Below are positions 50,815 to 62,100 of a DNA stretch of 64,000 nucleotides, piece by piece. The number at the start of each line of letters is the position of its first letter. The stretch's first letter is position 1. This DNA is from Trogon surrucura (taxonomy: Eukaryota; Chordata; Aves; Trogoniformes; Trogonidae): assembly GCA_020746105.1 (NCBI GenBank), contig CM036621.1:50006264-50070263 (forward strand). The letters run 5' to 3'. The translations under genes were made by a program, and so were the position numbers. The notes below the pieces were generated by a model that saw only the letters and a list, made by a program, of their open reading frames with translations, did not search any database and had not been told where the DNA came from.

Positions 50815-51090
50815 GGCGGAGATTTGCACGACTGCCTGCAGACAAGGCAACCCACTGGCCGTGTGCCTGCTCCTGGCCTGCCAGCGGAAGTTTTGCCCTT
50901 GCCTTGGCAGCAGCGCCCTGAAATCCCGCTCGGCTTTGTGCTGCCGTTCCTGGGGGGCTCTGGACCCGAGGGGGGAGGCGGGCGGGGGGTTGCCTCGCGT
51001 GTGGAAGCGCCTGTGCGTGAGCCGCCTGCCAAGCAGCCCCAGGTACCCCCTCGGCATCGATGAGGACGAGCCATTTCAATTGCCAAATTT
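50815..51090. other. Short CpG-dense patch next to the purine tract
   Basis: About 19 CpGs lie in some 245 bases (counted by eye), in contrast to the AT-rich flanks. A 77-codon plus frame (50,861-51,094) and several overlapping frames on the other strand exist, none with a recognisable domain. A CCCAGGTACC word near 51,040 resembles a splice donor, but its pairing is unknown. It could be an orphan promoter or a non-coding exon. Confidence 0.3.
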
Positions 51091-51926
51091 ATAAGGAGGC
51101 CGGTTTTTAAATCCTCTTTGAGGTGATGTTATTGAGTGCTTCTGCTCACAGCAGCAGCTTCGTGACTCCTACAACTCTACAGAAAATTGAGAATTAATAG
51201 AACTATTTAACACGGGAACAACAACCTGAGAGAACGTGACAGGCGCAATCCTTCCCACAAACAAACGCAGCGTGAGCCTGTGTTCAGCTGCTTATAAGCA
51301 AATGGGCTGGTCTCCTGGAACAGACGAAACATCTTGTTTTGGGCTTGTTAAGGACCAAGCTTGACATAACAGTGATTTTTGGAAGCTAATTTTGATAAGG
51401 AGTCTCTATTTGTAAGTTATTTGGAGCTCATAAAGCTGTTGTGGTCCTGGGAATGCCCTTCTCCTCCAGCACAATGGGAAACTCTTCTCGGTGGGATTGC
51501 TATAGAAACAATGAATTAGCGAGCAAACAAGACCATCCAAGAAATTGTGCCAGACCAGGGATGTGTGCCGATAAGGCGACAGCATTAATTTTCTCTATTT
51601 TGTTACAAGTAGAGGTTGCATTGCCTATAGAAATGTAAAAAGGCAGGTAAGCTGGATTGTCTATTATTTATAGACACGTTCTGTACTGTATAAATGAATT
51701 TTTCATAGGAAAACTCTGTACAAAAAAAGGTGTGGAAATTGCTTCATAAATAACCATGACTGGGAGCTTCAAACATGCTTCAGGGAAGGGGTAGATATCT
51801 TTTAGACCCTCCTCTTAAAATTTTCCAGATTCTGAACATGTTGAAAACAGTGATGTGCTTTGACCCTGAGAGAAGGAATCTCATCCCTGTTACTGTTGGT
51901 TTATAGCACCAGGCTTGAAAAATTGC
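51091..51926. other. Intergenic DNA, possible conserved non-coding block
   Basis: It is AT-rich, with TTAATTTTCT, CTATTATTTATAG and ATGAATTTTTCATAG words. No supported frame or repeat is present. Its texture resembles conserved regulatory DNA, but this is not shown by the sequence alone. Confidence 0.3.
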
Positions 51927-52190
51927 AGAATCACAGAAAGGTTTGGGTTGGAAGGGACTTAAGGATCATCTAGTTCCAACCCCTCTGCTGTGGGCAGGGA
52001 CACCTCACATTAGACCAGCTTGCTCAAAGCTCCATCCAACCTGGCCTTGAACACTTCCAGGGATTAGGCAACCACAGCTTCTTTGGGCAATCTGTTTCAG
52101 TGTCTCACCACCCTCACAGAAAATAATTTCTTCCTAATATCTACCTTCTTTCAGCTTGAAAACCTTACTCCTTGCCCTATCACTACGATC
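51927..52190 (-). mobile_element. CR1 LINE 3'-end fragment, about 260 bp
   Basis: The plus strand is the reverse complement of a CR1 3' region: AGAATCACAGAAAGGTTTGG, GGTTGGAAGGGACTTAAGG, TAGTTCCAACCCC, CATCCAACCTGGCCTTGAAC, GTGTCTCACCACCCTCACAG, AATAATTTCTTCCTAATATC and CCTTGCCCTATCACTAC. The C-terminal end of ORF2 and the 3' UTR are represented. It is the longest of the tail-only copies. Confidence 0.95.
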
Positions 52191-55100
52191 CCCGAACCAC
52201 AGTTTGTATCACCTTCGGTTGTCTTGCAATATTAAGTTCCTTCATGAGCAAATGCAGAAGTTATTAGTATATTGGTACGTACTAGGACCAGACTGAAGTT
52301 CTATCTACCAACTACAAGAAGAAACAAGAAGAAACTCTTCTGGTGTCAAGCAAGTGACCTCCATATTGTCTTTTTTTACCAGATTCTGCTCAACACCAGT
52401 TGGGAAGAGGCTCCTTTTAAAAGAGGGAAGACGTGAAATATGGCAGGAAATCATTGAGCTGTGAGGAGTTGGCTGCAGATTTCAGACCCCCTCACCACCA
52501 GTATTGTGAAGAAGGTAGAGGAGAGGCAGGAAAGGAGGGGTGAGAGAAGTCTAGGCAAGAGGATGCTGTATTTGGACGTGATATATAACTCTGGTAGGAG
52601 AAAAACACAAACACATCCACCTTTTCTTCCCATGGACAAGCGAAAGAAACGATGCATCCTCTACCAGTCTGAGAACCAGAGCTCTTTAACAGAAGGAGTT
52701 GTGAAATGTAAGTGAGGCCCTTGGAAAGGTGGGTTGCCAAGGAGATTGATATATAGAGGAGAACCACAATAAAATTATTTATCGACAAAACCAAAACAAT
52801 ACGATGCCTAATTCAGAGACGACCTTGTAGACCTGCTTCAGGTCTCCTTAAATTGAGCTGTACTTAAACCCTTTTGCTGTGAATGAGACATAAACACTGC
52901 TAAAAACCAAGTATGGTCTAAAATGCTTGAGATCAGTCCTTAGTTCCAGAAAACAGTTATGAAGTCTGTATTGCGTAGGCTACCTCTTACTTGTGAAATT
53001 TCATGTTTATAACAGTTTTTCTATGATCTAGTTGGCTGGCCTCTTTCAGGTGCCCAGAATACATTTCTTTGTGCTCCAGAGGAATTTTTGTTACTCCTCA
53101 AGCAATAATTTTGAAGGAAAAAAATAAAAGAGAAAGACTAGTGCATTGCACACCCTACAATGGGCCCACTGTTGATGCTGGACTAACTGGCCCCGGTGAA
53201 TGGCTGAGCTCACATCTCGCAGCCCTCTGGGAGCTCCACTCAACTCTGCTTCTGGGGTTATGATATCATCTCTGAAGTCCTGCAAACACAGCTGAGCTCC
53301 ACACTGCTCCCATTGTAGGTGCCACTTCTCCAAGCATGGAGCTGGGGATCACGGACAAGTGGTAGAGCATCTTGTCTGCAGGAGACGGAGGAGGTGGAGA
53401 TGCCTCCGTGCCACTCTCTCGACACAGATGTTCACCCATTATCCACAAAGGCAATATACTTCCAAAGCACTGGGTGTGCGCATAGAGATCCTGTGTTTAT
53501 TATCTTGCTTGTCCATGCATGAAGGGAAAAGCCTGCACCTATATAAAACCCTCCCATAATTAACTGTCTTGACATCAGTTTGAGGTGGGCTAGTTAGCAT
53601 TTCCAAGGGTCCCGGCTGCCTAGAGGTGAGAAACCATCTTCTTCTTGCACAAGCTTTCTTCTTCCACAAGTTTTTGGCTGCTTGTCACCCGTGAGTGAGG
53701 CTGTGCTGGTAGACATGGAGGCACCTGAGTGAATATTTCTCTCATGTGATGTGTTTACATTTTTTTTAGAGCTGCAACTCTTTGCTGGCCCGCTCTGTGC
53801 AGAGATGTTTTCTTCCAGCTTCATGCGCTTTGGCACGTGTTGCCTGGTTCAGTGTGGCTGACACGGAGTGGCTCTGTAACCACAGCTGACACATGCTTGC
53901 TTTGTTAAATGACATAGGATGCTGTTGTGCAAGGCACAAGTTCTCCCATGCTTTCAGCTGAACAATTTACTACTGTGGTGTATATACCCTTCTCTATCCC
54001 AGTGAGTGGGAGGAGCACGGAGTTTTTTACACATGCGCCGGCTTGGCCAGCTCTGTCTCATTTGATGTTGCAAGAAGCAGTGAAAATAAAGTGATGCACT
54101 GACCTAATGGCTTCCATGCATGTTTCAAACCTACTCTGTGTGACATCCTGGGAGGTGCTTTGCACTCTCAGACTGCCTCTGCTGAGGTTTAGCCCGGTGC
54201 GGCATTTTTTTGCCGTGCTACACTGCAGCTTCTACAGCCCTCCTGCCTCTGCACCATCCCAGGTGTAAGCAAATCCAGCGTTTTGGAAAGCACATTTGTG
54301 GTCTCCAAATGCAGTATTTTTCCGCAAATCAAATGCTCATCAATGACTGGGAACTTAAAAGAAGAGTTGGGGGAGGAGAGGAGGAAACCGTGCTCGATCC
54401 CACAGAAACCACAAACCCAATTTCACACAGAAGGCAATTAGCCAGGCACTCATTTGGTTAGGGTGGCTGCGCTACTTTGTACGACATGACCTTTTAATGA
54501 GCTTGGTTTAGATCTGGGAGTTGGATCCGAGTTTCTGCTACTCCGCACTGGCAAAAGGAAAGCACTGACAATAAATTATCATCAGGAGAGGGGAGCAGGG
54601 GTGCAGCAGCCATCAAAACCATCTCTGTGCATGCCTAAGTCCGCTCTGCACGACAGGACTATATGCTTGACCCCACACCATCACGCTCAGCCTCCCTCTC
54701 AAAGCCACCAGGATGCTACAGCATCCTGGGATCGGCAGCGCTGACTCAGGACACCAGTCTCATGCCCACTCCTCGGTTCTGTTCTCTCCCAGATATTTCA
54801 CAACTAGATATAAAAATCCCTTAGAAGTTTGCGGCTGCACTCCCTGCAAGGGGAAGCAGTAAAAGGCTGATTTATGCTCTGAAGCACAAAAAGACGTTTA
54901 TTGCTTCTATTTTTTTTTTTAAATGTAACTTTCTTGCCCTTAAATGTCTAATCCCTTTCTAACAGATCTACAGAAGTAGCAGGGTTCTTCACAGGTTAAA
55001 TGTGCTGTTTTTCAAGAGGACCAAGATGGTCACTATCTCCCCAAATCCCCACTTCCTCCGGTATGGGTGATCCTCCTCCCCTTGGGGAGGGAAAGAGGGC

Positions 55101-58064
55101 AGCAGCAAGCTGTCTGCTGCTGGCGTGGTCCCATCGCTCAGCTTTATGGTGTTTTCAGAGGGTTATTCCATCCCTCAGAATACTCCCTGTCCTTCTGTTT
55201 GTGCCTTTACCTGCTGAGATGGCCATGGAAGCTGCTGCTCCTTTGGGGGAGAAAAAAAAAGACACCCAGGCTGCTCTGACTGAAACAGGGATTTAGGAGT
55301 TTGACTTCAGGCATACACATTTAAAGATATTGCCCAATTATTTCTTCATTTTTATTAATTACCATTAGTCATTTATGGCCTCTCTTTAATTCAACCTCTC
55401 AAGAAAAATATTACTTTAGAGGGGGGAAAAAAAAAGTCATTTCATGAACAATTAGCAAAAGCTACAGCTGTGCTATAAAAAAGAAATATGGGGGGGGGAA
55501 GAAATGTTTCAAATCGACCGGAGTATGTGAACTGTCAGATGGATGGAAAGCCAGTCAAGATCCTAATGAAAGGGTGACACTGGAGAGGGGTGATTCAGAC
55601 AGGGGAAGGCAAGGAGCAGGGCATCCCTGGGGTCATCATCAGGCCTACTGTTCATTACTGCCCTTATTAATTATTTGGAAGGAATGGAAAATGTTGTGTT
55701 AATTACATTGGAAAACAACATTATGTTGGGAAGAGCTGAAACCAGTGGTGAGAGCAGAAGAGCATCAAGAGATCCAGGGAGGCTGCAGATGGGAGCCCAG
55801 GGTCGGAGGATACAACAGTGGGATTTTACTTGGTTCAGGGTCCAGAGGATTTTTGTGTGGTTTTCCCTGACAGAAGAGTACCCAGAGTGTTTGTGGATAT
55901 GGAGGGGGCTCACCAAAGGTCAGAGAGGAGGGCCTGGTTTGAGGCAGACACCCATGGGAAGCTCCATCCCACTACCCTTGGCAGAGGGATGGAGCCTTTT
56001 CTGCCGAATTGGTCACGCAGGGGCCAGGCAGAACAAAATCAATCAGCCCAGAGGGGTGGCTGATTTTGGAAGTCCTGCCTCCTTCCCGGTTATATAGTGG
56101 AGCGTTACCCAGCACGTTGAAAAGAAAATTGTAGTGCTGCAGAAGTTAACACATGGCTCTGCCTGCTGTGCAGCCAAACTGAAGAAAGGGGGAGAAACAA
56201 GAATCCTAAATCCTGATAAATTTAGAAATGCTGTTTAATGTTAATCTAGAGAAACCATATGGCAAAAGCAAGGGAGCGAGCTGGCAGGGAGGAAAACCTC
56301 TGCCCACCGGATGCCACTGTTGCTCAACATTAAATCACATGGAGAAAACTCCTGTGGCAAGAGAATATTTGGCGCTTAAAGACACACAGCGCTACAGCCA
56401 CCCAAATGCCACCCATTTCAGCCACACATTTGCAACTTCTTTAGTCACGGAGTTAAATCATTTTGCGACTTGTCGTCCCGGAGGTTGGCAAAGGTGGCAA
56501 AGCCAAGGACGGCTTGCGTAAAATTTTACTTTTGCTAAGTGAGCCCTAAAAAGCCCAACTGGAGTTTTATTGCGGGGCCGCTTGGGCTGACAGCCTCCAT
56601 TAACTATCCGTTAATACTGCAGAGTCAGAGCAAAGCTAGTGTTGTGGCCCTGTGCTGTTAGAAAGTGTCCTTCGTCCCAGCAAAAGACCTGAGGGGTGAG
56701 AATATTTTGCATGAAGAGTCACCAGCGTAAGAGGCAAGCCTCTCAGCTCTGCATTGCAGTCAGCGTGGTACGCACGGTCCCTCCGCGACTCAAATAAATT
56801 TACAATTTCTCAGCTGGGTGCCTTTGGAAGCCACACACTAATACGCTTATACGGGAAGAGAGACCAGACAAGGTTCAAATAAAGAGCTCATGTAATAAAT
56901 AAACATGAGGTCAGTATGGGAACAGCAATAATTGCTTTGTATGACAAGATTTGCATAGCAAACATTTGTGATTAATGTACAGCCAGCGTTAGGTAAGGAG
57001 CCTTCGCTATCGTTGCTCCATCTGCACCTTCCAGTCTTGAAGGTACGGCAGCTCCAGCCAGAGCAATTAGTCACTGTTTACTGAAAGGCAGATAGAGCAA
57101 AATTTTTCTAGTTCAATATTTGAGCAAGTTTTGTCCCGCAACCTCCCGTCGGATCCATTTCTGCAAAGAAAGGAGTTACGGTGCTTTGTTTTTTTTCCCA
57201 GAGGTGGCGAGGAGTGACAACTGGCATTGCTGTTAATCCTGTCAGCAAGGGCAGGGGCTGGCTCCTGGCCGGGCTCACCCAAGTGACGTTCTCATGTAAA
57301 ACCCTGAGGAAGGCGCTGAAGACCCGGCATGTCAGGGCTCAGCTTCCCCCCATCACCTTTGCTTTCTCCCGATGCTGTGCTGGCTGGTGGAGCTGCATCT
57401 TCCTCAACCACTGATGGATGCTGTGGCGGTGAGGTGCAGCACCAAGGGCAATAAAGCCTCCTTCTTTACAGCCCCTTTTCCTTTCAGCTAATTCCTTTCA
57501 GCTAAAATTTTCAGCTCTTTGGAGAAAGAACTGTAATCCGACTTGAAATATCGTCTGGATTTGGGGGTTTTATTATTTTTTAAAGACAAGCGAGCGCCCG
57601 ACTTTGCTGGGAAAGAGGCGGTTTGGCGGGAGGCTCTAGGTTGATTCTCTGAGGTTAATTCCTATGGGAAAACTGTTCTGCTGGAGCTGGCTGGAGGGAA
57701 GATGTTCACTGCTGTGCTCCTCCACTAAACCTGCTCAGCTGTGCTAGAAAAGCTATTGGGGTAGCTGAGAAGAGCAACGCTCTGAGAGGCATCGTGTAGA
57801 CCACATCGAAAGGGGTGAGGAGAGCTCCTTCATGTTAGAGGAGCTCCATGAGAGCTGAATCAGGCTGAGGAGGCAGCAAAAACTCATTTCTAAGCACACA
57901 TTTCAGGGAAATAAAATGCAGAACTGAAGGTGCTTCTACATTCTCTCACACACTTGCAAGGCTCAGTTCAGCTCTGACTGAGGCTCTGAGAGCACCAATC
58001 AACTCTTCAAGAGTGATAAATGGCAGCTGCTGTCTCAAACGTGCCATGAGATGTTGAAGGAGCT
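52191..58064. other. Intergenic DNA, no supported gene
   Basis: Frames reach about 140 codons (55,675-56,097) without a recognisable domain. A 10-bp unit ACAAGAAGAA is doubled near 52,314-52,333. The sequence at 56,220-57,170 has a mixed-composition, low-repeat texture compatible with conserved non-coding DNA upstream of the gene at 59 kb. Confidence 0.45.
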
Positions 58065-58170
58065 TAGTGACATGGTTTAGTGGTGGACCTGGTGTTGGTA
58101 GGTTAATGGTTGGACTTGGTTGTCTTAAAGGCCTTTCCCAACCTAAACGAAAGTACAGTTCGATGATTTT
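58065..58170 (+). mobile_element. CR1 LINE 3' tail fragment
   Basis: GACATGGTTTAGTGGTGGAC, GTTGGTAGGTTAATGGTTGG, CTTAAAGGCCTTTCCCAACC and CTAAACGAAAGTACAGTTCG follow the older CR1 3' UTR consensus that ends in ACGATTCTATGATT. The terminal octamers have decayed. Confidence 0.8.
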
Positions 58171-58433
58171 CAGTCTCTGTCTTGCCAAGACAAACCTTAT
58201 GGAGACGCTGGGAGGGTATGTGTACCACTGCTTCACGCCTGGTGAATGCTGTGGCAGTCTGGCTGGTGGCGGACCTGGGGCAGGAGCCCTGCACTGCCGG
58301 TGTCCCCACGGCGGTGGGTGCATCTAGGATGGCAGATACTTAACGCACTGGTGGGACGATGCTACCACCACGGCTGGAAAAGATGGCTGCTCACCAGCTG
58401 CTTCGGTGCGAAGCCAACCCACCATATTTGCAC

Positions 58434-58470
58434 TCGATGATTTTAGAGGTCTTGTCCAACTCTAATGATT
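58434..58470 (+). mobile_element. Possible CR1 tail remnant
   Basis: TCGATGATTTTAGAGGTC and TTGTCCAACTCTAATGATT resemble the last 35 bases of CR1. It is short, so a chance match is possible. It borders the CpG island directly. Confidence 0.5.
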
Positions 58471-58955
58471 GAAGAAGAGCGAGCTCCGAGCCCAGCGCGG
58501 GCCCTCCAGCGCTTCATTCGGCTTCTACCTCGCCCCTTTGCCGGGAGCTACTCCGAGGGGTGTCCCTGTGCCCCTGCGCGCGGCCTCGGGACGGCGGCAC
58601 GAAACTTGCCGCGCACACAAACTCACTCGCTCGCTCACTCTCACACACACGCCCACCTGCGCAGCTCCGCAGGTGCGGGCGGTGGGTGTGTTGGGGTGGG
58701 GGGGGCGGTCCCGCTCTCCTCCGTCCCCCCGCCCGCCCCCTCGCTCCGTCCCGCCGCTCCTCCCTCCTCCTCGCGCCGCTCCGCTCCGCGCGTGCTGGCG
58801 GCGCAGCGCCCCGCGCCCGGGCACCGGCGGCCGCCCCGTCGGCGCCGCGGCGGGCCCGCGCAGGGGCGGCGCTGGGGGCGGCGGCTCGGCGGCGGCAACT
58901 TTTGGGAGCAGCAGTAGCAGCAGCCGGCGGCGGCAGCGCGGAGGCTGCGCGGGGG

Positions 58956-58991
58956 ATGGCGGCGGCGGCGGCGGCGAGGCGGCGGCGCTGA
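58956..58991 (+). promoter_or_regulatory. Upstream ORF in the 5' leader
   Basis: An ATG at 58,956 opens an 11-codon frame (Met, six Ala, four Arg) that ends with TGA at 58,989-58,991. It is in the same frame as the main ATG, 18 bases before it. It could lower translation of the main frame or force reinitiation, if the transcription start lies upstream of it. The TGA also shows that the main protein cannot extend N-terminally in this exon. Confidence 0.55.
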
Positions 58992-59009
58992 GGCGGCAGC
59001 GGCGGCGCG

Positions 59010-59103
59010 ATGCCGGCGGCGGCCGGGGGGCTGCTGTGGTGGAGCTGCTGCGTGCTGGCGGCGGCGGCCGGGGCCCCGCGGGCCGCCACGGCGGCGCAGG
59101 CAG
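59010..59103 (+). CDS. First coding exon of a secreted or membrane protein (signal peptide)
   Basis: The ATG at 59,010 has a G at -3 and is preceded by an in-frame TGA at 58,989. It opens 31 codons plus one base before a consensus donor, CAG/GTGAGT, at 59,103/59,104 (phase 1). The peptide starts MPAAAGGLLWWSCCVLAAAA. Residues 6-22 form a hydrophobic core containing LLWW and CCVL, followed by small residues (GAPRAATAAQA) suited to signal peptidase cleavage around residues 25-30. A phase-1 intron directly after the signal peptide is common in cell-surface receptors, adhesion proteins and secreted factors. The exon lies inside a CpG island with no gene on its left for at least 58 kb and a first intron of at least 4.9 kb, as often seen in developmental receptor genes. 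I do not recognise the protein. Low conservation of signal peptides makes naming unsafe. Confidence 0.75.
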
Positions 59104-62100
59104 GTGAGTCGAGCGGGGGGCCCGGTCCTCGGAGAGGGGCGCGGAGGGTCGGAGGGGCAGGGAGGAGCCGCGCCCGCTCGACAGCTTGTCCCGCGGAGCC
59201 CCGGCGGGGCTGAGAGTGGGGTCCCCGTCCGCTCTGCGCGGGGAGGGGAGGTCGCGGGAGTTTGTTCGGGACCCGCGGAGAAGCGGCGGCCGGAGGGCGA
59301 CAGACAGGCCCTTCACGGGAGCGGCGGAGACGGCAGCCGCGGGTCTTCCGCGCAGCCCGACGCTGCCAGGTAGCGGCGTGGCAGCCCCCCTTCGCTTGAG
59401 TATTAATTATCGCGCTTAGCGTGGCGTGTGGCGGGCCGGGGGGGGTCTGCCTCTGGGCTCCCGTTCTTCCCTGGCAGCGGCTCCCCGGTGTCCCCGCTCG
59501 GGTGCGCGATTCCGGGGCCGCCCTTGCCCTGCCGGGTCCCCGCCGGCGGCAGGTGCCGGGGCCGCCCCGACGGAGCTGCCTGCTCCGAACTTGCCGCTGC
59601 GGCGCCGGGCAGGCGGGAGAGCGGGCAGAAAAGCTTTTCCCTCACCCGTACGCGTTTGTGTCCGTGAGGTGCGTCCGGGCGCCCCAACATCAGCGCGGGT
59701 CCGAGCGTATTTGCGGGCACGGGGGGGAGAACGAGCAGGCGGGTTGGAAGTTAAAGCCAGAAAAGGCGCCTTTTCCTTCGGCAGGGTCTGCCCCGGTTTT
59801 TTAACTTTCCGGAGGGAAACTTGAAGCGTTGGCTTGATTTTTCTTTCTTTTTCTCTGCTATCGGAGCAGCGCTCGCAGCCGCCGTAGCGGGGGGCTGTGC
59901 CCGCGTAGTCACCCGGGGAGGGCACCGGGATCGCCTCCCGCCGCATCGCGTTTCTCCCGAGCCTTTGCCGTGAATAAAACATTAAAAGGAAATCTCGTCA
60001 ATCTTTGTAACTTTTCTTTTTTTCTTTATTTTTTCCCCCTCCCTCCTCGGTGATGCAAAATTTATGATGTTTGGGCGGTATTGGTGCAACAGCTCCTCAT
60101 TCTCACAATTCAGTTTATATTTTGGGGCTTTATGTAACTGAGATGATGATATTTTTGATGAGAAGTGGAAGAAGTGTGCCCTAGCTTTGCTTGCCTGGTT
60201 AGGCTTTACAGGCAGTTTTGATCTTGGGGCACGGTTTACTTTTTTTGCGTGTGATTGTTTCCTAACCGTGGAAATCGGGAGGGGTGAAAAGCTGGATGGT
60301 TGCTGCTTTCCCCTATCTTTTCTTTTCCTGCAGTTTGAATTGGTGAATCCCAGCTAAAGGAGCTTGGCATTCCTTATCTCGAAGGCTCTGGTTTACTCTG
60401 CCTTTCTGCCCGTCTCCCTGTTTTTGTGCAGCCTCTCTCTGCCCTTGACTTGGTACTTTTCTGTCTCAGACTTGCCCCGATTTCAGGCAGCAGCTATTGC
60501 CGCTGGGCTGCTCCTGCGCTCTCCAGCCCTCCTTCCCCACCGCTTGGACCTGGCTGTTAGAGTGGACGATTGCAAACACACTCCCTTGCTGGATTTATAC
60601 CCCAGTGAAAATAAAAGGCATCGGTCCGGGGTGTCTCGCCTGCCTTCCTGCTGCCTCCGGGGAAGCTTCCTGGATCTGTGCTGCAGAAAAGCCTCTGTGC
60701 CGTGCACTGTGCAAAAGAGAAAAATTCGTTTATTAAAATAACAGGGTTGGAGTGACATTTTCTATTTGGAGGGGTTTGGGCACTGCTCTGGGCAATGGCA
60801 GCTCTTAGTGATCGACTCTTGCTGCTTGGCGCTCGCTGAAATAGCGAGGCAAGCTGGACAGGTGAGCCTTGGTTTACAGATATTTGGAGTGCCCCAGAAT
60901 TTGAGCTCTTCTGGCTTTTGAGGGTGTTAGGATGGGGCTCTGGCTGCCACCTTCATTTTCAGTGTGTCGAGGGAGAAGATGATGCCTTCGCTTGTGCAAG
61001 CGAGCTGTTGGCCAAACTTCTGATTCCGTTAGCCTGTGTCTGTTGCTTAAGATGCAAATAAGCAAGTATGTTGGGTTTTTTCAATTTCTTCTATCCTTGT
61101 GCTCGGTCATATAATGTTTGCAGTGCACAGCTCAGCCAGGGTCACGTGAGCCAAACAGCTTGGGCTGTTACCTGGAAGCTGGTGAGTCTTTGTTCTGCTT
61201 GGAAATAGCTGATAAATTAACTCCTTTTTCTGATATACAGGGCTGTTGAGTTGTTAAATAATTACAGGTGAATTAACTGAGAGCTGTTTGAAGTATTCAG
61301 CTGCTCTGAGAAATTAATTGTACTCCAAATATTTTTGCAGCGTATTTTTTCTTTTTTTTTTTTTTTGTTTTTTTGTGAGGTGCACATTCAGGTGAGTGTA
61401 TGGGCAGGCTTTAATTTCATGTCGTAGCTCCTCTCCGGGCCATGTTGGATGGGACATGCTGCATGCCTTCAGAGAGATGTAGCTCCTCTCTTTTTGCAGC
61501 AGCCCTCCTTGGCACCTCTCCCGTTTATTCCACTACCATGTCTATTTGATGGTTAAAATTAGGCTGAGCTCGGAGTGCCTTTGCAAAAGCACGATAAATA
61601 TTGACTGGGAGTTTCAGCCTGTAGCTGCCATCGGATGACTCAGTCCCTGCAAAGGGGACGTCCCTTCTCAGCCCTTTCACTGAAGGGGAACGGGTGCTGT
61701 TACAGACCCTGCAGCCCTCGGAAGGTCCCTCTCCCTCCTGCCACAGGTCTGGCTTCAGGGCTGTGGTGCGGGTGTATGTGGGGAAGGTCTCTGCGTGGTA
61801 GCCAGGGCACGCTGCCACTGTCCCTGTGTGTCCCTCGGGGCTGCTGCAAGACAGAGGGGCTTGGATCTGGCCTCACTGCTGTTGTTTGGGGCATTGTGAG
61901 AGAGCCTGGGGGTAGCTTTGGCACCCATCATTTCATACTGGCATTGCAAAGTGCCCAAGTGACTTAGTTGTGACTTTTTTCCTCTTTTTTTTTTAAAAAG
62001 AGGTGGTAATTGATGTATACTTGTATGGATTCTGACACTAAGAGCTGTGCTCGTAATTAACATGAAAACAGTAATAATAAGGACCTGAAACACATGCCTA

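Larger units (their letters stand above)
58471..59720 (+). promoter_or_regulatory. CpG-island promoter and 5' leader of the gene at 59,010
   Basis: CpG density and GC content rise sharply at about 58,480 and fall off after about 59,720. GC boxes are visible at 58,701-58,708 (GGGGGCGG) and 58,727-58,739 (CCCCGCCCGCCCC). No TATA box stands out, as is usual for this promoter class. A CA/CT-rich segment lies at 58,615-58,660. Downstream, the leader is rich in GGC triplets, including six in a row at 58,958-58,975. The transcription start cannot be placed exactly but should lie between the GC boxes and about 58,950. Long overlapping frames on both strands here reflect scarcity of stop codons in GC-rich DNA. 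Confidence 0.88.

Noticed and set aside
50640..51086. Minus-strand frames of 124-148 codons
   Set aside because: A large part is Phe/Ser translation of the purine tract. No domain is recognisable.
58469..59316. Long frames on both strands across the CpG island (up to 263 codons)
   Set aside because: They are Ala/Pro/Arg/Gly low-complexity translations of GC-rich DNA. The frame with a proper start, upstream in-frame stop and consensus donor is the one at 59,010.
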